Assembly (NCBI RefSeq): GCF_020880695.1
Contig: NZ_JAJIWO010000004.1
Location: 310,001 to 374,000, forward strand
Origin: Mucilaginibacter sp. UR6-11
Lineage (GTDB): Bacteria; Bacteroidota; Bacteroidia; Sphingobacteriales; Sphingobacteriaceae
Direction: 5' to 3'
DNA length: 64,000 nucleotides
Part shown: positions 26,149-36,484 of the stretch, in pieces
Layout: every line of letters starts with the position of its first letter
How positions within the stretch are numbered: position 1 is the stretch's first letter
The notes under the pieces: generated by a model
Databases searched by the model: none
What the model was told of the DNA's origin: nothing
The model's input: the letters and a program-made list of their open reading frames with translations, nothing else
Position numbers and translations under genes: made by a program

Positions 26149-27726
26149 ATGAAAAAGTTAATTACGGCTATCGCCCTATTACAGCTTTGTACCACGCTAA
26201 TTTGGGCTCAAAACACAACCATAAAAGTTATTGTGGCGCACGTTTCAAGCCCTAAATACTTTTATATTTTGCATACCCTCCCCTTAAAACAAGAATTTAC
26301 AACGAAGACTTATCAAGTTGACACTGTAACTAAAACCTTGACGGCTACCATAAATCTTACTTTAGATAAGCCAACAAGTTTTACACTTTATTTTAACAAT
26401 GGAGACGATAAATCAGGCCCGTCTGCATATAGGTTTAGCCTTTCTCCCGGATATAACCTTACGTTTAAAGCTAACTTAGCAAAGCCTGATAAAGGTATTG
26501 AGGTTACCGGCAAGGGCAGTGAAGATAATCAACCTTTACCTATAAGCGTATACGCAAAAGCCGACGCCTTTTATGGTGATACACTGCCTAATCGCATTAC
26601 TGCATTGATAAACAGCCAGCAGGCTACCAACAAAAAAATACTTAATGATTATATAGCCCGTTATAACCCATCCGCACAATTTAAAAAAGCACAAAATTAT
26701 AATGTTGATTATTATTCAGCTTATAACTACCTGGCTTTTAAAGAGAATAATAAATATAGACAAGAGCGTGAATACGTTCGGACTAAGCCCTTATGGGATA
26801 AGATACAGGATAGTTTGTTTGCTACAGCAAGCGCTAAAGCAAAAGGGCAAAAACCTGACTTCAGTAAAAGTGAATCTGATCTGATCAGCGATTTAAATAA
26901 CGATGACGCCCTCGTATCAGAGGCTTACCAATTGTTATTGCAAAATATTCTACTACGGAAAAAAGAATGGCTATGGAACGAGTCATCCAACAATCCCGGT
27001 ATTTTTTTTAAGCAGTGGTATAACGCGGATGAAGAAAGCGGCAGAAAACAGTTTAATGATGATATGGAAAATCTGCTGAAAGAAAAAATAATCAAGGCTT
27101 ATTTTACAGGCAAATCTGCCGAGTTCCTGTATGCTACGTTATTTACAGAAGCTGAGCACGAAAGCAACCCTAAAAATATCCCCTTAATTTTTAACCGATT
27201 TAAAAATGAATTTCCAAAAAGTAAGTATACAGCTAATTTCCAACCCTTTGTAGACGATATTTTAAAAAGAGAGTCGCAAACGATTACTGATAAAATGATC
27301 TTTGCGGCAGACAATGGCACTAAATTGACAACGCTAACAGAGGTATTAGCGCTAACAAAGGGAAAAACGGTGCTGGTAGATATGTGGGGAACATGGTGTG
27401 GCCCCTGCCGCGAAGAAATTGAAAAAAATTCAAAAGCTGTAAAGGAACATTTTAAAGACAAAGGCTTGAGTTACCTGTATGTGGCCAATTTTGATTCAAA
27501 CAACGAAAGCACCTGGAAAAAATTGATTACTTATTTTAACCTGGAAGGCACGCATATTTTAGCCAATGACCTGCTTAACAAAGATATAATGACTAAAATA
27601 AAGGGAGATGGCTATCCAACCTACTTTATCATCAAAAAAGACGGTACCTACGAGTTATCAAAAGCAGGTTATCCAATGGATAGAAATGTCCTGATTAAAC
27701 AACTGGAAACTGCCATGAACCAGTAA
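26149..27726 (+). CDS. TlpA-like thiol-disulfide oxidoreductase
   Basis: 525 residues. An N-terminal signal peptide (KKLITAIALLQLCTTLIWAQ) precedes a beta-rich domain (about 22-110, DUF4369-like shape), a helical middle and a C-terminal thioredoxin domain with WCGPC at 416-420 in LVDMWGTWCGPCREEI. The later cis-proline is in GYPTYFII. Such Bacteroidota proteins sit in the periplasm or are lipoprotein-anchored and reduce or form disulfides. It starts 52 bases after the oxygenase-like gene with no obvious coupling. Confidence 0.85.
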   Translation: MKKLITAIALLQLCTTLIWAQNTTIKVIVAHVSSPKYFYILHTLPLKQEFTTKTYQVDTVTKTLTATINLTLDKPTSFTLYFNNGDDKSGPSAYRFSLSPGYNLTFKANLAKPDKGIEVTGKGSEDNQPLPISVYAKADAFYGDTLPNRITALINSQQATNKKILNDYIARYNPSAQFKKAQNYNVDYYSAYNYLAFKENNKYRQEREYVRTKPLWDKIQDSLFATASAKAKGQKPDFSKSESDLISDLNNDDALVSEAYQLLLQNILLRKKEWLWNESSNNPGIFFKQWYNADEESGRKQFNDDMENLLKEKIIKAYFTGKSAEFLYATLFTEAEHESNPKNIPLIFNRFKNEFPKSKYTANFQPFVDDILKRESQTITDKMIFAADNGTKLTTLTEVLALTKGKTVLVDMWGTWCGPCREEIEKNSKAVKEHFKDKGLSYLYVANFDSNNESTWKKLITYFNLEGTHILANDLLNKDIMTKIKGDGYPTYFIIKKDGTYELSKAGYPMDRNVLIKQLETAMNQ

Positions 27727-27765
27727 GCGTTAAAACAATAATAAATTGCCGACAGTTATAGCAAC

Positions 27766-28752
27766 ATGAAAGCTGTAATAATTACCCAACCCGGCCCTCC
27801 CGGAGTTTTACAAATAGCCGAAAGACCCATACCCGGTTTTACTGCAGATGAAGTATTGATAAAGGTTGCGGCAGCCGGCGTTAACCGGCCCGATGTGGCG
27901 CAACGCAAGGGCCATTACCCGCCTCCTGCAGGTGTACCGCAGGATATCCCCGGGCTTGAAATAGCCGGCACCATCACCCAGGTTGGCGGCAACGTTACCC
28001 GCTGGAAAGTTGGCGATAAAGTTTGCGCGCTGGTGGCCGGGGGCGGCTATGCCGAATACTGCAATGTACCCGGCGGGCAATGCTTACCTGTCCCGCCTAA
28101 CTTTACTTTTATTGAAGGCGCATCCCTGCCCGAAACTTTTTTTACGGTATGGAGCAATGTATTTGACCGCGGCAGGCTGCAGCCCGGCGAAACTTTGTTA
28201 ATACATGGCGGATCAAGCGGTATCGGGGTGGCCGGTATCCAGATGGCGAAAGCCATGGGCAGTAAAGTATATGTAACCGCAGGCAGCGATGAAAAATGCA
28301 GGATATGCAAAGAGTTGGGCGCAGATATAGCCATTAACTATAAAACTGCCGATTTTGTAAACGCCATAGATCACCTAACCAATGGCAAAGGCATTGATGT
28401 AATACTGGATATGGTTGGCGGCAGCTACACCCCGCGCAACCTGCAGGTATTGGCAGATGATGGCAGGTTGGTAATGATCAACATGATGGAGGGCAAAGAT
28501 ACACAGATCGACCTGTCGGTTATTTTGCGCAAACGGCTAACCATAACCGGCTCTGCGCTGAGGCCGCGCAGTGTGGCATTTAAAAATGATGTAGCGGCAT
28601 CTTTAGAAAAAAATATATGGCCATTATTGGCCTCAGGACGAATCAAACCCGTGATAAACGCCATTTTCCCCGCCAGTCGCGCTGCCGAGGCTCACGCTTT
28701 AATGGAAAGCAGCCAACATACCGGCAAAATAATTTTAAGTTTTGAGGTTTGA
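27766..28752 (+). CDS. NAD(P)H:quinone oxidoreductase (PIG3-like)
   Basis: 328 residues, medium-chain dehydrogenase/reductase without the structural zinc lobe. Features: AGVNRPDVAQRKGHYPPP, DIPGLEIAGTI, the nucleotide-binding LIHGGSSGIGVAGIQMAKAMG and TAGSDEKCRICKELGADIAINYK. This is the PIG3/QOR type of zeta-crystallin-like quinone reductase, typically using NADPH. A 234-base gap with a promoter candidate for atpD follows. Confidence 0.88.
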   Translation: MKAVIITQPGPPGVLQIAERPIPGFTADEVLIKVAAAGVNRPDVAQRKGHYPPPAGVPQDIPGLEIAGTITQVGGNVTRWKVGDKVCALVAGGGYAEYCNVPGGQCLPVPPNFTFIEGASLPETFFTVWSNVFDRGRLQPGETLLIHGGSSGIGVAGIQMAKAMGSKVYVTAGSDEKCRICKELGADIAINYKTADFVNAIDHLTNGKGIDVILDMVGGSYTPRNLQVLADDGRLVMINMMEGKDTQIDLSVILRKRLTITGSALRPRSVAFKNDVAASLEKNIWPLLASGRIKPVINAIFPASRAAEAHALMESSQHTGKIILSFEV

Positions 28753-28884
28753 GTAAATCACTACAAACACCTAAATATGAACGATTTATATTTTACCAAT
28801 AGGCTTTTGTAAAATAAACTGCTCTAAGCAATAGTTCGCGCCGCTTTTATTAATGATAAGGGCAAAAAAATCTTACTTTAAGTG

Positions 28885-28915
28885 TTTTAATATTGTATTA
28901 TAAACCTTAACTTTG
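28885..28915 (+). promoter_or_regulatory. Candidate promoter for atpD
   Basis: TAACTTTG at 28908-28915 fits the Bacteroidota -7 consensus TAnnTTTG exactly, and TTTT at 28885-28888 is at the right distance (19 bases) for the -33 TTTG, with one mismatch. It is 72 bases before the atpD start. Confidence 0.55.
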
Positions 28916-28923
28916 CGCCCTGA

Positions 28924-30492
<1,569 letters not shown>

Positions 30493-30499
30493 GTTTGTT

Positions 30500-30545
30500 G
30501 TAAGTTATAGGTTGTAAGTTGCAAAACTTATAACCTATAACTTAC
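30500..30545 (+). repeat. Intercistronic inverted repeat between atpD and atpC
   Basis: Arms 30500-30519 and 30526-30545 form a 20-bp stem (one G·T pair) with a six-base loop, in the 77-base gap before atpC. The inner 16-mer arm GTTATAGGTTGTAAGT is closely related to the arm before ilvB (33347-33362), with matching changes in both strands. A shorter echo (TTACAACATACAACTT) follows before atpC. No T-run follows the stem, so it is not an ordinary terminator; a stoichiometry or mRNA-stability role is inferred. Confidence 0.85.
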
Positions 30546-30569
30546 ACCTTACAACATACAACTTAACAA

Positions 30570-30818
30570 ATGACATTAGAAATCCTTACTCCCGATAAAA
30601 AAGTGTTTGAAGGCGAGGCTACCTCGGTAACTCTTCCGGGCACTTTGGGTTTTTTTGAGATATTGAATCATCACGCCCCTATCATCTCTACTTTACAGGA
30701 TGGCAAATTAACCGTGCGCGGTAGTGGTAAAGAAGAAGTTTTTTTTATTAAAGGTGGTGTTGTTGAAGCATTAAACAATGTAGTAACTGTTTTGGCCGAA
30801 GGCATAGAGCAACGCTAA
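30570..30818 (+). CDS. atpC: ATP synthase F1 subunit epsilon
   Basis: 82 residues, the short form with only the N-terminal beta-sandwich domain (TLEILTPDKKVFEGEATSV, LPGTLGFFEILNHHAPIIS, LTVRGSG, KGGVVEALNNVVTVLAEG). The C-terminal helical hairpin that inhibits ATPase activity in many bacteria is missing, as is usual in Bacteroidota. It forms part of the central stalk. Confidence 0.96.
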   Translation: MTLEILTPDKKVFEGEATSVTLPGTLGFFEILNHHAPIISTLQDGKLTVRGSGKEEVFFIKGGVVEALNNVVTVLAEGIEQR

Positions 30819-30838
30819 TATCCAATATTAAAATATGG

Positions 30839-30870
30839 AAAGCCTGGATGAAAAGTCCGGGCTTTTTTGT
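30839..30870 (+). terminator. Intrinsic terminator of atpDC
   Basis: A stem AAAGCCTGGA/TCCGGGCTTT (30839-30848 and 30856-30865, one G·T pair) is followed by TTTTGTTT, 20 bases after the atpC stop. Confidence 0.85.
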
Positions 30871-30898
30871 TTATCATTCTCCTGGGCTTGTTCCAGCC

Positions 30899-31019
30899 TG
30901 TCCCGCTTATCCTATACTTTAAATAGCGGGACAAGTGGGACAACACACAATATCTGAGTAAAAACTGTCTTGGCTGTCTCGCTTGTCTCAATTTCAGAAA
31001 CCGAGACAAGTGGGACAAC
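30899..31019. repeat. GGGACAAG inverted/direct repeat cluster
   Basis: Two hairpins in tandem. The first pairs TGTCCCGCT (30899-30907) with AGCGGGACA (30925-30933). The second pairs about 21 bases around 30969-30989 with a stretch ending near 31023, with one mismatch and two wobble pairs. The word GACAAGTGGGACAAC occurs at 30930-30944 and again at 31005-31019, and GTTGTCCCA recurs in reverse sense near 31208. No transposase or CRISPR-like spacing is present. Confidence 0.75.
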
Positions 31020-31259
31020 CAAGACACCACTATTTACTATCAACTATGTCAATATATACCATGATATAATATATAAGGTGATATTAATACTTAAGCTTCT
31101 ATTCAATATTTCTGATAAAGAATTTGGCGCGTTACTCCATTAAACAACGGTAATGCGTACGGCAGTTAGATAAATGTAATTCTGAATTTGATATTACTAT
31201 TAGCTGAGTTGTCCCATCTGTCCGGGACAGTCATAAACACTGAAGCAGCCACACAAATT

Positions 31260-31322
31260 ATGATCTTGGTAATAGCGCTATCCGGTGCCTCAATTTCTAA
31301 CTATCCTTTTTACCTATTTTAA
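31260..31322 (+). other. Possible leader peptide of the ilv-leu locus
   Basis: A 20-codon open frame from ATG 31260 to TAA 31322 reads MILVIALSGASISN and then a Tyr/Phe-rich end. Five of codons 2-7 are Ile, Leu or Val, and seven of twenty overall, which recalls attenuator leader peptides of branched-chain operons. It is about 300 bases upstream of ilvD. The AT-rich region gives such codons by chance fairly often, and no strong terminator follows directly, so this is a candidate only. Confidence 0.3.
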
Positions 31323-31372
31323 CAAACTTCTTCTCTTCAACCCCAATTTCACGCCGAAAAATCGCCATTTAC

Positions 31373-31384
31373 TATGCATGCATA
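31373..31384. repeat. 12-bp palindrome upstream of ilvD
   Basis: TATGCATGCATA is a perfect palindrome in the AT-rich part of the leader region, about 240 bases before ilvD. A regulator binding site is possible; no regulator gene is adjacent. Confidence 0.4.
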
Positions 31385-31390
31385 AAATGA

Positions 31391-31419
31391 ATACCAAATA
31401 CCGTTTTGAACTTTGGTAT
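31391..31419. repeat. Inverted repeat upstream of ilvD
   Basis: ATACCAAA (31391-31398) and TTTGGTAT (31412-31419) are perfect complements separated by 13 bases, followed within 20 bases by a T-rich stretch. It may be an operator or a weak terminator linked to the possible leader peptide upstream. Confidence 0.4.
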
Positions 31420-31619
31420 AGTAGCTTAAAAATTTAATTTTGTTTTTATTGGTTATTAAAGAATTAAATAGATATATTTAATATTAAATTAAGAATATAG
31501 TATTTAATTGAAAAAAATCAGATATGCTATTGCCAGTTTTTTAGGGGATGTCTATCTTAAGGGAAACAAAAACAGATCTTCCAGGAAACCTAAATCCTGC
31601 AATAAAAATAACGACTAAA

Positions 31620-33329
31620 ATGAGTTCATCTAACAGCACAACCGGCGTAGAGTTAAATAAGTACAGCAAAACTTTTACGCAGGATCCTACCCAGCCTGCA
31701 GCACAGGCCATGCTTTATGGTATTGGCCTGACCGACGATGATATGAAAAAAGCACAGGTAGGTGTGGCAAGTATGGGCTATGACGGCAATACCTGCAACA
31801 TGCACCTGAATGACCTGGCTAAAATTATTAAACAAGGTATTTGGGCCGAAGACCTGGTGGGCCTGATATTTCACACTATCGGGGTGAGCGATGGTATGAG
31901 CAATGGTACCGAGGGTATGCGCTACTCGTTGGTGAGCCGTGATGTAATTGCCGACTCGATTGAAGCCGTTACAGGTGCGCAATATTATGATGGTTTAATT
32001 ACCCTGCCGGGTTGTGATAAAAACATGCCGGGCTCTATAATGGCTATGGGCCGTTTAAACCGTCCTTCGATAATGGTATATGGCGGTACGATTAAACCGG
32101 GCCATTGGAAGGGTGAAGATCTGAATATCGTATCGGCTTTCGAAGCTTTAGGTAAAAAGATAGCCGGTCAGATTAGCCCCGAAGATTTTATGGGTGTTAT
32201 TAAAAATGCTTGTCCAAGCGCCGGCGCCTGCGGCGGTATATACACTGCCAACACCATGGCTGCGGCTATCGAGGCATTGGGCATGAGCTTGCCTTACTCG
32301 TCATCAAACCCTGCTTTAAGCGAGGAAAAGAAAGCCGAGTGTTTAGCAGCCGGTAAAGCCATTAAGATATTATTAGAGAAAGATATTAAACCAAGCGATA
32401 TCATGACCCGCAAAGCATTTGAGAATGCGATGGTGGTGATTATGGTATTGGGCGGATCAACAAACGCGGTACTGCACATGATAGCCATGGCAAAAAGCGT
32501 TGACGTTAAATTAACGCAGGACGATTTCCAGGCGGTAAGTAACCGCATCCCCGTATTGGCTGATATGAAGCCAAGCGGCAAATACATGATGGAAGACCTG
32601 CATAACATTGGCGGTGTACCGGCGGTGATGAAATATTGCCTTAAACAAGGCTGGCTGCATGGCGACTGCTTAACCGTAACCGGCAAAACAATTGCCGAGA
32701 ACATGGAAGAGGTACCTGAAATAGAATTTGACACACAAAAAATTATATGGCCGGTTGAAGCGCCTGTAAAGGCCACTGGTCACTTGCAGATACTGTATGG
32801 CAATATTGCCACAGGTGGTAGTGTAGCCAAAATAAGCGGTAAAGAAGGTACTCATTTTGAAGGCCCGGCCCGTGTATTTGATGGCGAATTTGAACTGATT
32901 GCAGGCATATCAAGCGGCCGAGTCAAAAAAGGTGATGTGGTGGTTATCCGCAACGTGGGCCCTAAAGGCGCGCCGGGTATGCCAGAGATGCTTAAGCCAA
33001 CATCAGCAATTTTTGGCGCAGGTTTGGGCAGCTCGGTAGCATTAATTACCGACGGACGCTTTAGCGGTGGAACACACGGTTTTGTGGTGGGCCACATCAC
33101 CCCCGAAGCTTTTGACGGCGGTGAGATAGGTTTGATTAAAGACGAGGACAAGATCATTATTGATGCTACAACAAACCAGATCAATGTGATGATATCAGAC
33201 GAAGAGATGGCAGCCCGCAAGGCAGCCTGGATCCAGCCGAAGTTAAAAGTTACCAAAGGTTTACTATACAGGTATGCCAAAACTGTTTCAAACGCAGCCG
33301 AAGGTTGCGTAACAGACGAGATGGAATAA
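31620..33329 (+). CDS. ilvD: Dihydroxy-acid dehydratase
   Basis: 569 residues from ATG 31620; the ATG at 31548 would add a poorly conserved 24-residue tail. Iron-sulfur cysteines are in [22 protein letters not shown] and [11 protein letters not shown]. It turns 2,3-dihydroxy-isovalerate or -3-methylvalerate into the 2-oxo acids, the last step before transamination in Val and Ile synthesis. It is the first gene of the ilv-leu locus, after a long leader region. Confidence 0.96.
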   Translation: MSSSNSTTGVELNKYSKTFTQDPTQPAAQAMLYGIGLTDDDMKKAQVGVASMGYDGNTCNMHLNDLAKIIKQGIWAEDLVGLIFHTIGVSDGMSNGTEGMRYSLVSRDVIADSIEAVTGAQYYDGLITLPGCDKNMPGSIMAMGRLNRPSIMVYGGTIKPGHWKGEDLNIVSAFEALGKKIAGQISPEDFMGVIKNACPSAGACGGIYTANTMAAAIEALGMSLPYSSSNPALSEEKKAECLAAGKAIKILLEKDIKPSDIMTRKAFENAMVVIMVLGGSTNAVLHMIAMAKSVDVKLTQDDFQAVSNRIPVLADMKPSGKYMMEDLHNIGGVPAVMKYCLKQGWLHGDCLTVTGKTIAENMEEVPEIEFDTQKIIWPVEAPVKATGHLQILYGNIATGGSVAKISGKEGTHFEGPARVFDGEFELIAGISSGRVKKGDVVVIRNVGPKGAPGMPEMLKPTSAIFGAGLGSSVALITDGRFSGGTHGFVVGHITPEAFDGGEIGLIKDEDKIIIDATTNQINVMISDEEMAARKAAWIQPKLKVTKGLLYRYAKTVSNAAEGCVTDEME

Positions 33330-33346
33330 AAGGTTGTACGTGTGAC

Positions 33347-33412
33347 GTTATACGTTGTACGTACTTATCAAATTAACAAAAAACGTATAACGTATAACGT
33401 ACAACGTATAAC
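33347..33412 (+). repeat. Intercistronic inverted repeat between ilvD and ilvB
   Basis: A perfect 16-bp pair, GTTATACGTTGTACGT (33347-33362) with ACGTACAACGTATAAC (33397-33412), in the gap before ilvB. Extra copies of the same word on both sides (GTTGTACG at 33333; ACGTATAACGTATAAC at 33383) allow alternative stems. The hairpin ends ten bases before the ilvB ATG. It is related to the atpD-atpC hairpin by paired changes at two positions. Confidence 0.85.
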
Positions 33413-33422
33413 AATAAACAGT

Positions 33423-35162
33423 ATGGAAGTTGCACAGCAGGAAATACTAACACCGGCACCCGCTAAAGAAACCACCAGGGTTTCCGGCTCGGTTGCACTA
33501 TTAGAAGCATTAATTGCAGAAGGCGTTGATACCATCTTCGGTTATCCGGGTGGTGCCATTATGCCTATTTATGATGCTTTGTATGATTATAATGATAAAC
33601 TGAACCATGTATTGGTTCGCCATGAGCAGGGCGGCACACATGCCGGCCAGGGTTACGCACGCACATCGGGCAAAGTGGGCGTGGTTTTCGCCACCAGCGG
33701 CCCCGGCGCTACCAACCTGGTAACCGGCCTGGCCGATGCACAGATAGACAGTACACCATTAGTATGCATTACCGGCCAGGTGTTTGCGCACCTTTTGGGT
33801 ACCGATGCTTTCCAGGAAACGGATGTGATCAATATTACTACGCCGGTTACCAAATGGAACTACCAGGTAACTGATGCCAATGAGATCCCCGAGGTTATTG
33901 CCAAAGCTTTTTACATCGCTAAAAGCGGCCGCCCCGGACCGGTACTGATTGACATTACCAAAAACGCGCAGATCCAGTTATTTGATTACGAAGGCTATAC
34001 AAAATGCGACCATATCCGCAGCTACAGGCCAACACCTATCGTTCGTCCGCAGTATGTTGAGCAGGCAGCAGCATTAATTAACCAGGCTAAAAAACCATTT
34101 ATCTTATTTGGCCAGGGCGTATTATTAGGCAGCGCCGAGCAGGAATTTAAAGCTTTTGTTGAAAAGAGCGGTATCCCCGCAGCGTGGACCATCCTGGGCG
34201 CCGGCGCTATCCCTACGGATCATCCCTTAAATGTGGGTATGTTGGGTATGCATGGCAACTACGGGCCAAACGTATTAACTAATGAGTGCGATGTATTGAT
34301 TGCCATAGGTATGCGTTTTGATGATCGTGTTACCGGCCGTTTAGATAAATATGCCAAACAGGCCAAAGTTATCCATTTGGATATTGACCCTGCCGAGATC
34401 GACAAAAACGTTAAAACAACCGTTCCTGTTTGGGGCGATTGTAAAGAAACCCTGCCGTTATTAACAGCATTGGTTGAAGAAAAACAACATACTGATTGGG
34501 TTAAACTATTTAATGAGTACACTCAAAAAGAAGTTGAGGCCGTGATCCATAAAGAATTGAACCCCAGCGACGGTGAAATGACTATGGGCGAAGTGATCAA
34601 ACAACTAAACGACCTGACCAAAGGCGAAGCGGTGATTGTTACTGATGTTGGCCAGCACCAAATGGTGGCTTGCCGTTACGCGCAGTTTAATAAAACACGC
34701 AGCAACGTAACCAGCGGCGGTTTAGGCACCATGGGATTTGCATTACCTGCAGCCATAGGCGCTAAATATGGAGCTCAGGACCGTACCGTGGTAGCTATTA
34801 TTGGCGATGGCGGTTTCCAGATGACCTGCCAGGAATTAGGCACCATCATGCAATCGGGTGTTGATGTGAAGATCATTATTTTGAATAACCGTTTCCTGGG
34901 CATGGTACGCCAGTGGCAGGAGTTGTTTAATGAGCGCAGGTACTCGTTCGTTGATATTCAAAGCCCTGATTTTGTGGCGTTGGCAGCAGCTTACCGCATC
35001 CCCGGCAAATGTATCTCTGAACGAGATGAGTTGCAGGGCGCCTTAAAAGAGATGTTAGATAACAAGGGTTCATTCCTGCTTGAAGTAATGGTAACTAAAG
35101 AGAACAACGTGTTCCCGATGGTGCCGCAAGGCTGCAGTGTTAGTGAGATCAGGCTTAAATAA
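33423..35162 (+). CDS. ilvB: Acetolactate synthase large subunit
   Basis: 579 residues from ATG 33423. An in-frame GTG at 33342 would place the hairpin inside the coding region and is rejected. Conserved parts: VDTIFGYPGGAIMPIYDAL, VRHEQGGTHAGQGYARTSG with the catalytic Glu, and GDGGFQMTCQELGT, the thiamine-diphosphate motif that continues to NN. It condenses two pyruvates, or pyruvate with 2-oxobutyrate, to acetohydroxy acids, with IlvN as regulatory partner. Confidence 0.97.
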   Translation: MEVAQQEILTPAPAKETTRVSGSVALLEALIAEGVDTIFGYPGGAIMPIYDALYDYNDKLNHVLVRHEQGGTHAGQGYARTSGKVGVVFATSGPGATNLVTGLADAQIDSTPLVCITGQVFAHLLGTDAFQETDVINITTPVTKWNYQVTDANEIPEVIAKAFYIAKSGRPGPVLIDITKNAQIQLFDYEGYTKCDHIRSYRPTPIVRPQYVEQAAALINQAKKPFILFGQGVLLGSAEQEFKAFVEKSGIPAAWTILGAGAIPTDHPLNVGMLGMHGNYGPNVLTNECDVLIAIGMRFDDRVTGRLDKYAKQAKVIHLDIDPAEIDKNVKTTVPVWGDCKETLPLLTALVEEKQHTDWVKLFNEYTQKEVEAVIHKELNPSDGEMTMGEVIKQLNDLTKGEAVIVTDVGQHQMVACRYAQFNKTRSNVTSGGLGTMGFALPAAIGAKYGAQDRTVVAIIGDGGFQMTCQELGTIMQSGVDVKIIILNNRFLGMVRQWQELFNERRYSFVDIQSPDFVALAAAYRIPGKCISERDELQGALKEMLDNKGSFLLEVMVTKENNVFPMVPQGCSVSEIRLK

Positions 35163-35177
35163 TCAAAAAGGTAAAAG

Positions 35178-35215
35178 CCAGTGACCAATGACAGCGAAGC
35201 AAAATGACCAGTGAC
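35178..35215 (+). repeat. Direct repeat between ilvB and ilvN
   Basis: CCAGTGAC occurs at 35178-35185 and 35208-35215, each near an AATGAC variant, filling most of the 68-base gap before ilvN. No good stem is formed. It is similar in style to the word repeats in the other gaps of this locus. Confidence 0.6.
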
Positions 35216-35230
35216 TAATCAATAAAGACA

Positions 35231-35836
35231 ATGAGCAATCAAGAACCAATCCAGCAGGAATTTAACATCACTATCTATACAGAGAACCAGGTTGGTTTGC
35301 TAAACAGGATAGCGATCATATTCACGCGTCGTAAAATAAATATAGATAGCCTGAATACTTCTCCGTCAGAGATCGAGAGTATCCACCGCTTTAATATCGT
35401 GATCACCGAGTCGGAAGACGTAGTACGCAAGCTTACCCGCCAGATTGAAAAACAGGTAGAGGTTTTAAAAGTATACTACCACACTAATGAAGATGTGATC
35501 TGGCAGGAACTGGCGCTTTACAAAGTATCGACAGATGTAATAGCCGAGAAAGTTAGCGTTGAGCGTTTACTGCGCGAAAATGGTGCGCGCGCAGTTGTCA
35601 TCCGTAAAGATTATACCGTGTTTGAAACAACAGGCCACCGTGAAGAAACCGATAACCTGATCAACATCCTGCAACCCTACGGCCTGATAGAATTTGTGCG
35701 CAGCGCAAGGGTGGCAATTATTAAAGACAGCGAAGGCTTTAACGCCAAACTACGCGAGTTTGAGCGTTTAGAGCCCGGCGAAGAAGTGATTGAGAACGAG
35801 TATCTGAATAAAGGAGCTAAAGTGTTTACCATGTAA
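35231..35836 (+). CDS. ilvN: Acetolactate synthase small subunit
   Basis: 201 residues. An N-terminal ACT domain (FNITIYTENQVGLLNRIAIIFTRR, INIDSLNTSPSE) is followed by the C-terminal domain typical of IlvN/IlvH (RLLRENGARAVVIRKDYTVFETTG). It stabilises the large subunit and gives valine feedback control. It is longer than E. coli IlvH by about 40 residues. Starts 68 bases after ilvB. Confidence 0.95.
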   Translation: MSNQEPIQQEFNITIYTENQVGLLNRIAIIFTRRKINIDSLNTSPSEIESIHRFNIVITESEDVVRKLTRQIEKQVEVLKVYYHTNEDVIWQELALYKVSTDVIAEKVSVERLLRENGARAVVIRKDYTVFETTGHREETDNLINILQPYGLIEFVRSARVAIIKDSEGFNAKLREFERLEPGEEVIENEYLNKGAKVFTM

Positions 35837-35838
35837 TT

Positions 35839-36417
35839 ATGTTTGAACAGATAAGACAACAATATCCGTTAGCCTACAATGCTATAAAAACCGCCAGCGA
35901 ACGCAGCGGCTTTACGATGGCGTCTGAGGTGTTAACCTGCTCTTTACTTAAAACCTTGGCGGCATCAAAACCTGCCGGTAAATTCCTGGAGCTTGGTACA
36001 GGTACGGGTTTAGCTACTACCTGGATATTGGACGGCATGGACAGTGCTTCAACGTTAATATCAATTGATAATGATGAAACCATTTTAAACATCGCCAAAG
36101 AAAACCTTGGGGTAGATAAACGCTTAAAATTGATCTGTGCCGATGGCGCCGATTGGATCAGGCAAAATATTAAGCAAAAATTCAGCTTCGTATTTGCCGA
36201 TGCATGGCCCGGCAAATTTCTGCTGCTTGATGAAGTATTAGGGATGCTGGAAAAAGGCGGAATTTATATCATTGATGATATGCTTCCGCAACAAAACTGG
36301 CCCGATGGACACGCTAATAAAGTAACCGACCTATTGGCTTATTTAGATTCAAGGGACGATTTAGCAATAACAAAATTAGGCTGGGCAACCGGCGTAGTAA
36401 TCATCACAAAAAAATAA
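35839..36417 (+). CDS. O-methyltransferase-like protein in the ilv operon
   Basis: 192 residues starting two bases after the ilvN stop. The SAM-binding motif FLELGTGTGLATTWI, an acidic IDNDETI end and the FVFADAWPGKF and IYIIDDMLPQQNW segments mark a class I, O-methyltransferase-family protein. There is no known methylation in branched-chain amino-acid synthesis, so its place between ilvN and ilvC may be simple co-transcription or an unknown link. The substrate is not known. Confidence 0.8.
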   Translation: MFEQIRQQYPLAYNAIKTASERSGFTMASEVLTCSLLKTLAASKPAGKFLELGTGTGLATTWILDGMDSASTLISIDNDETILNIAKENLGVDKRLKLICADGADWIRQNIKQKFSFVFADAWPGKFLLLDEVLGMLEKGGIYIIDDMLPQQNWPDGHANKVTDLLAYLDSRDDLAITKLGWATGVVIITKK

Positions 36418-36435
36418 ATCATAAACATAAACCCC

Positions 36436-36460
36436 ATCGGTGTAGTCATCGGTGAAATCA
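36436..36460 (+). repeat. ATCGGTGnAnTCA tandem words before ilvC
   Basis: ATCGGTGTAGTCA (36436-36448) and ATCGGTGAAATCA (36448-36460) overlap by one base, 25 bases before ilvC. The second is an exact match, on the opposite strand, to 51855-51867 near rplY, and related words occur before leuB. Confidence 0.7.
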
Positions 36461-36484
36461 AAATCAATAAAAAAAAACAAAATC

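Larger units (their letters stand above)
30871..31619. other. Long non-coding region upstream of ilvD
   Basis: About 750 bases without a convincing protein gene. The first third holds inverted and direct repeats built on GGGACAAG; the middle holds a short open frame rich in Ile/Leu/Val codons (31260-31322); the last third is very AT-rich and contains a 12-bp palindrome and an 8-bp inverted repeat. An in-frame ATG at 31548 could extend ilvD by 24 residues, but that extension is not like IlvD. TATATTTA at 31473-31480, 20 bases after TTGG, is a weak promoter candidate. Confidence 0.7.

Noticed and set aside
30899..31019. CRISPR-like array
   Set aside because: Only two repeat copies with unequal spacing, inverted structure and no cas genes.
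31548..31619. Upstream ATG for ilvD
   Set aside because: It adds 24 residues without similarity to IlvD; the ATG at 31620 fits the usual length better.
33342..33422. GTG start for ilvB giving 27 extra residues
   Set aside because: The extra part is translated from the intercistronic hairpin, and IlvB normally starts near residue MEVAQQE.
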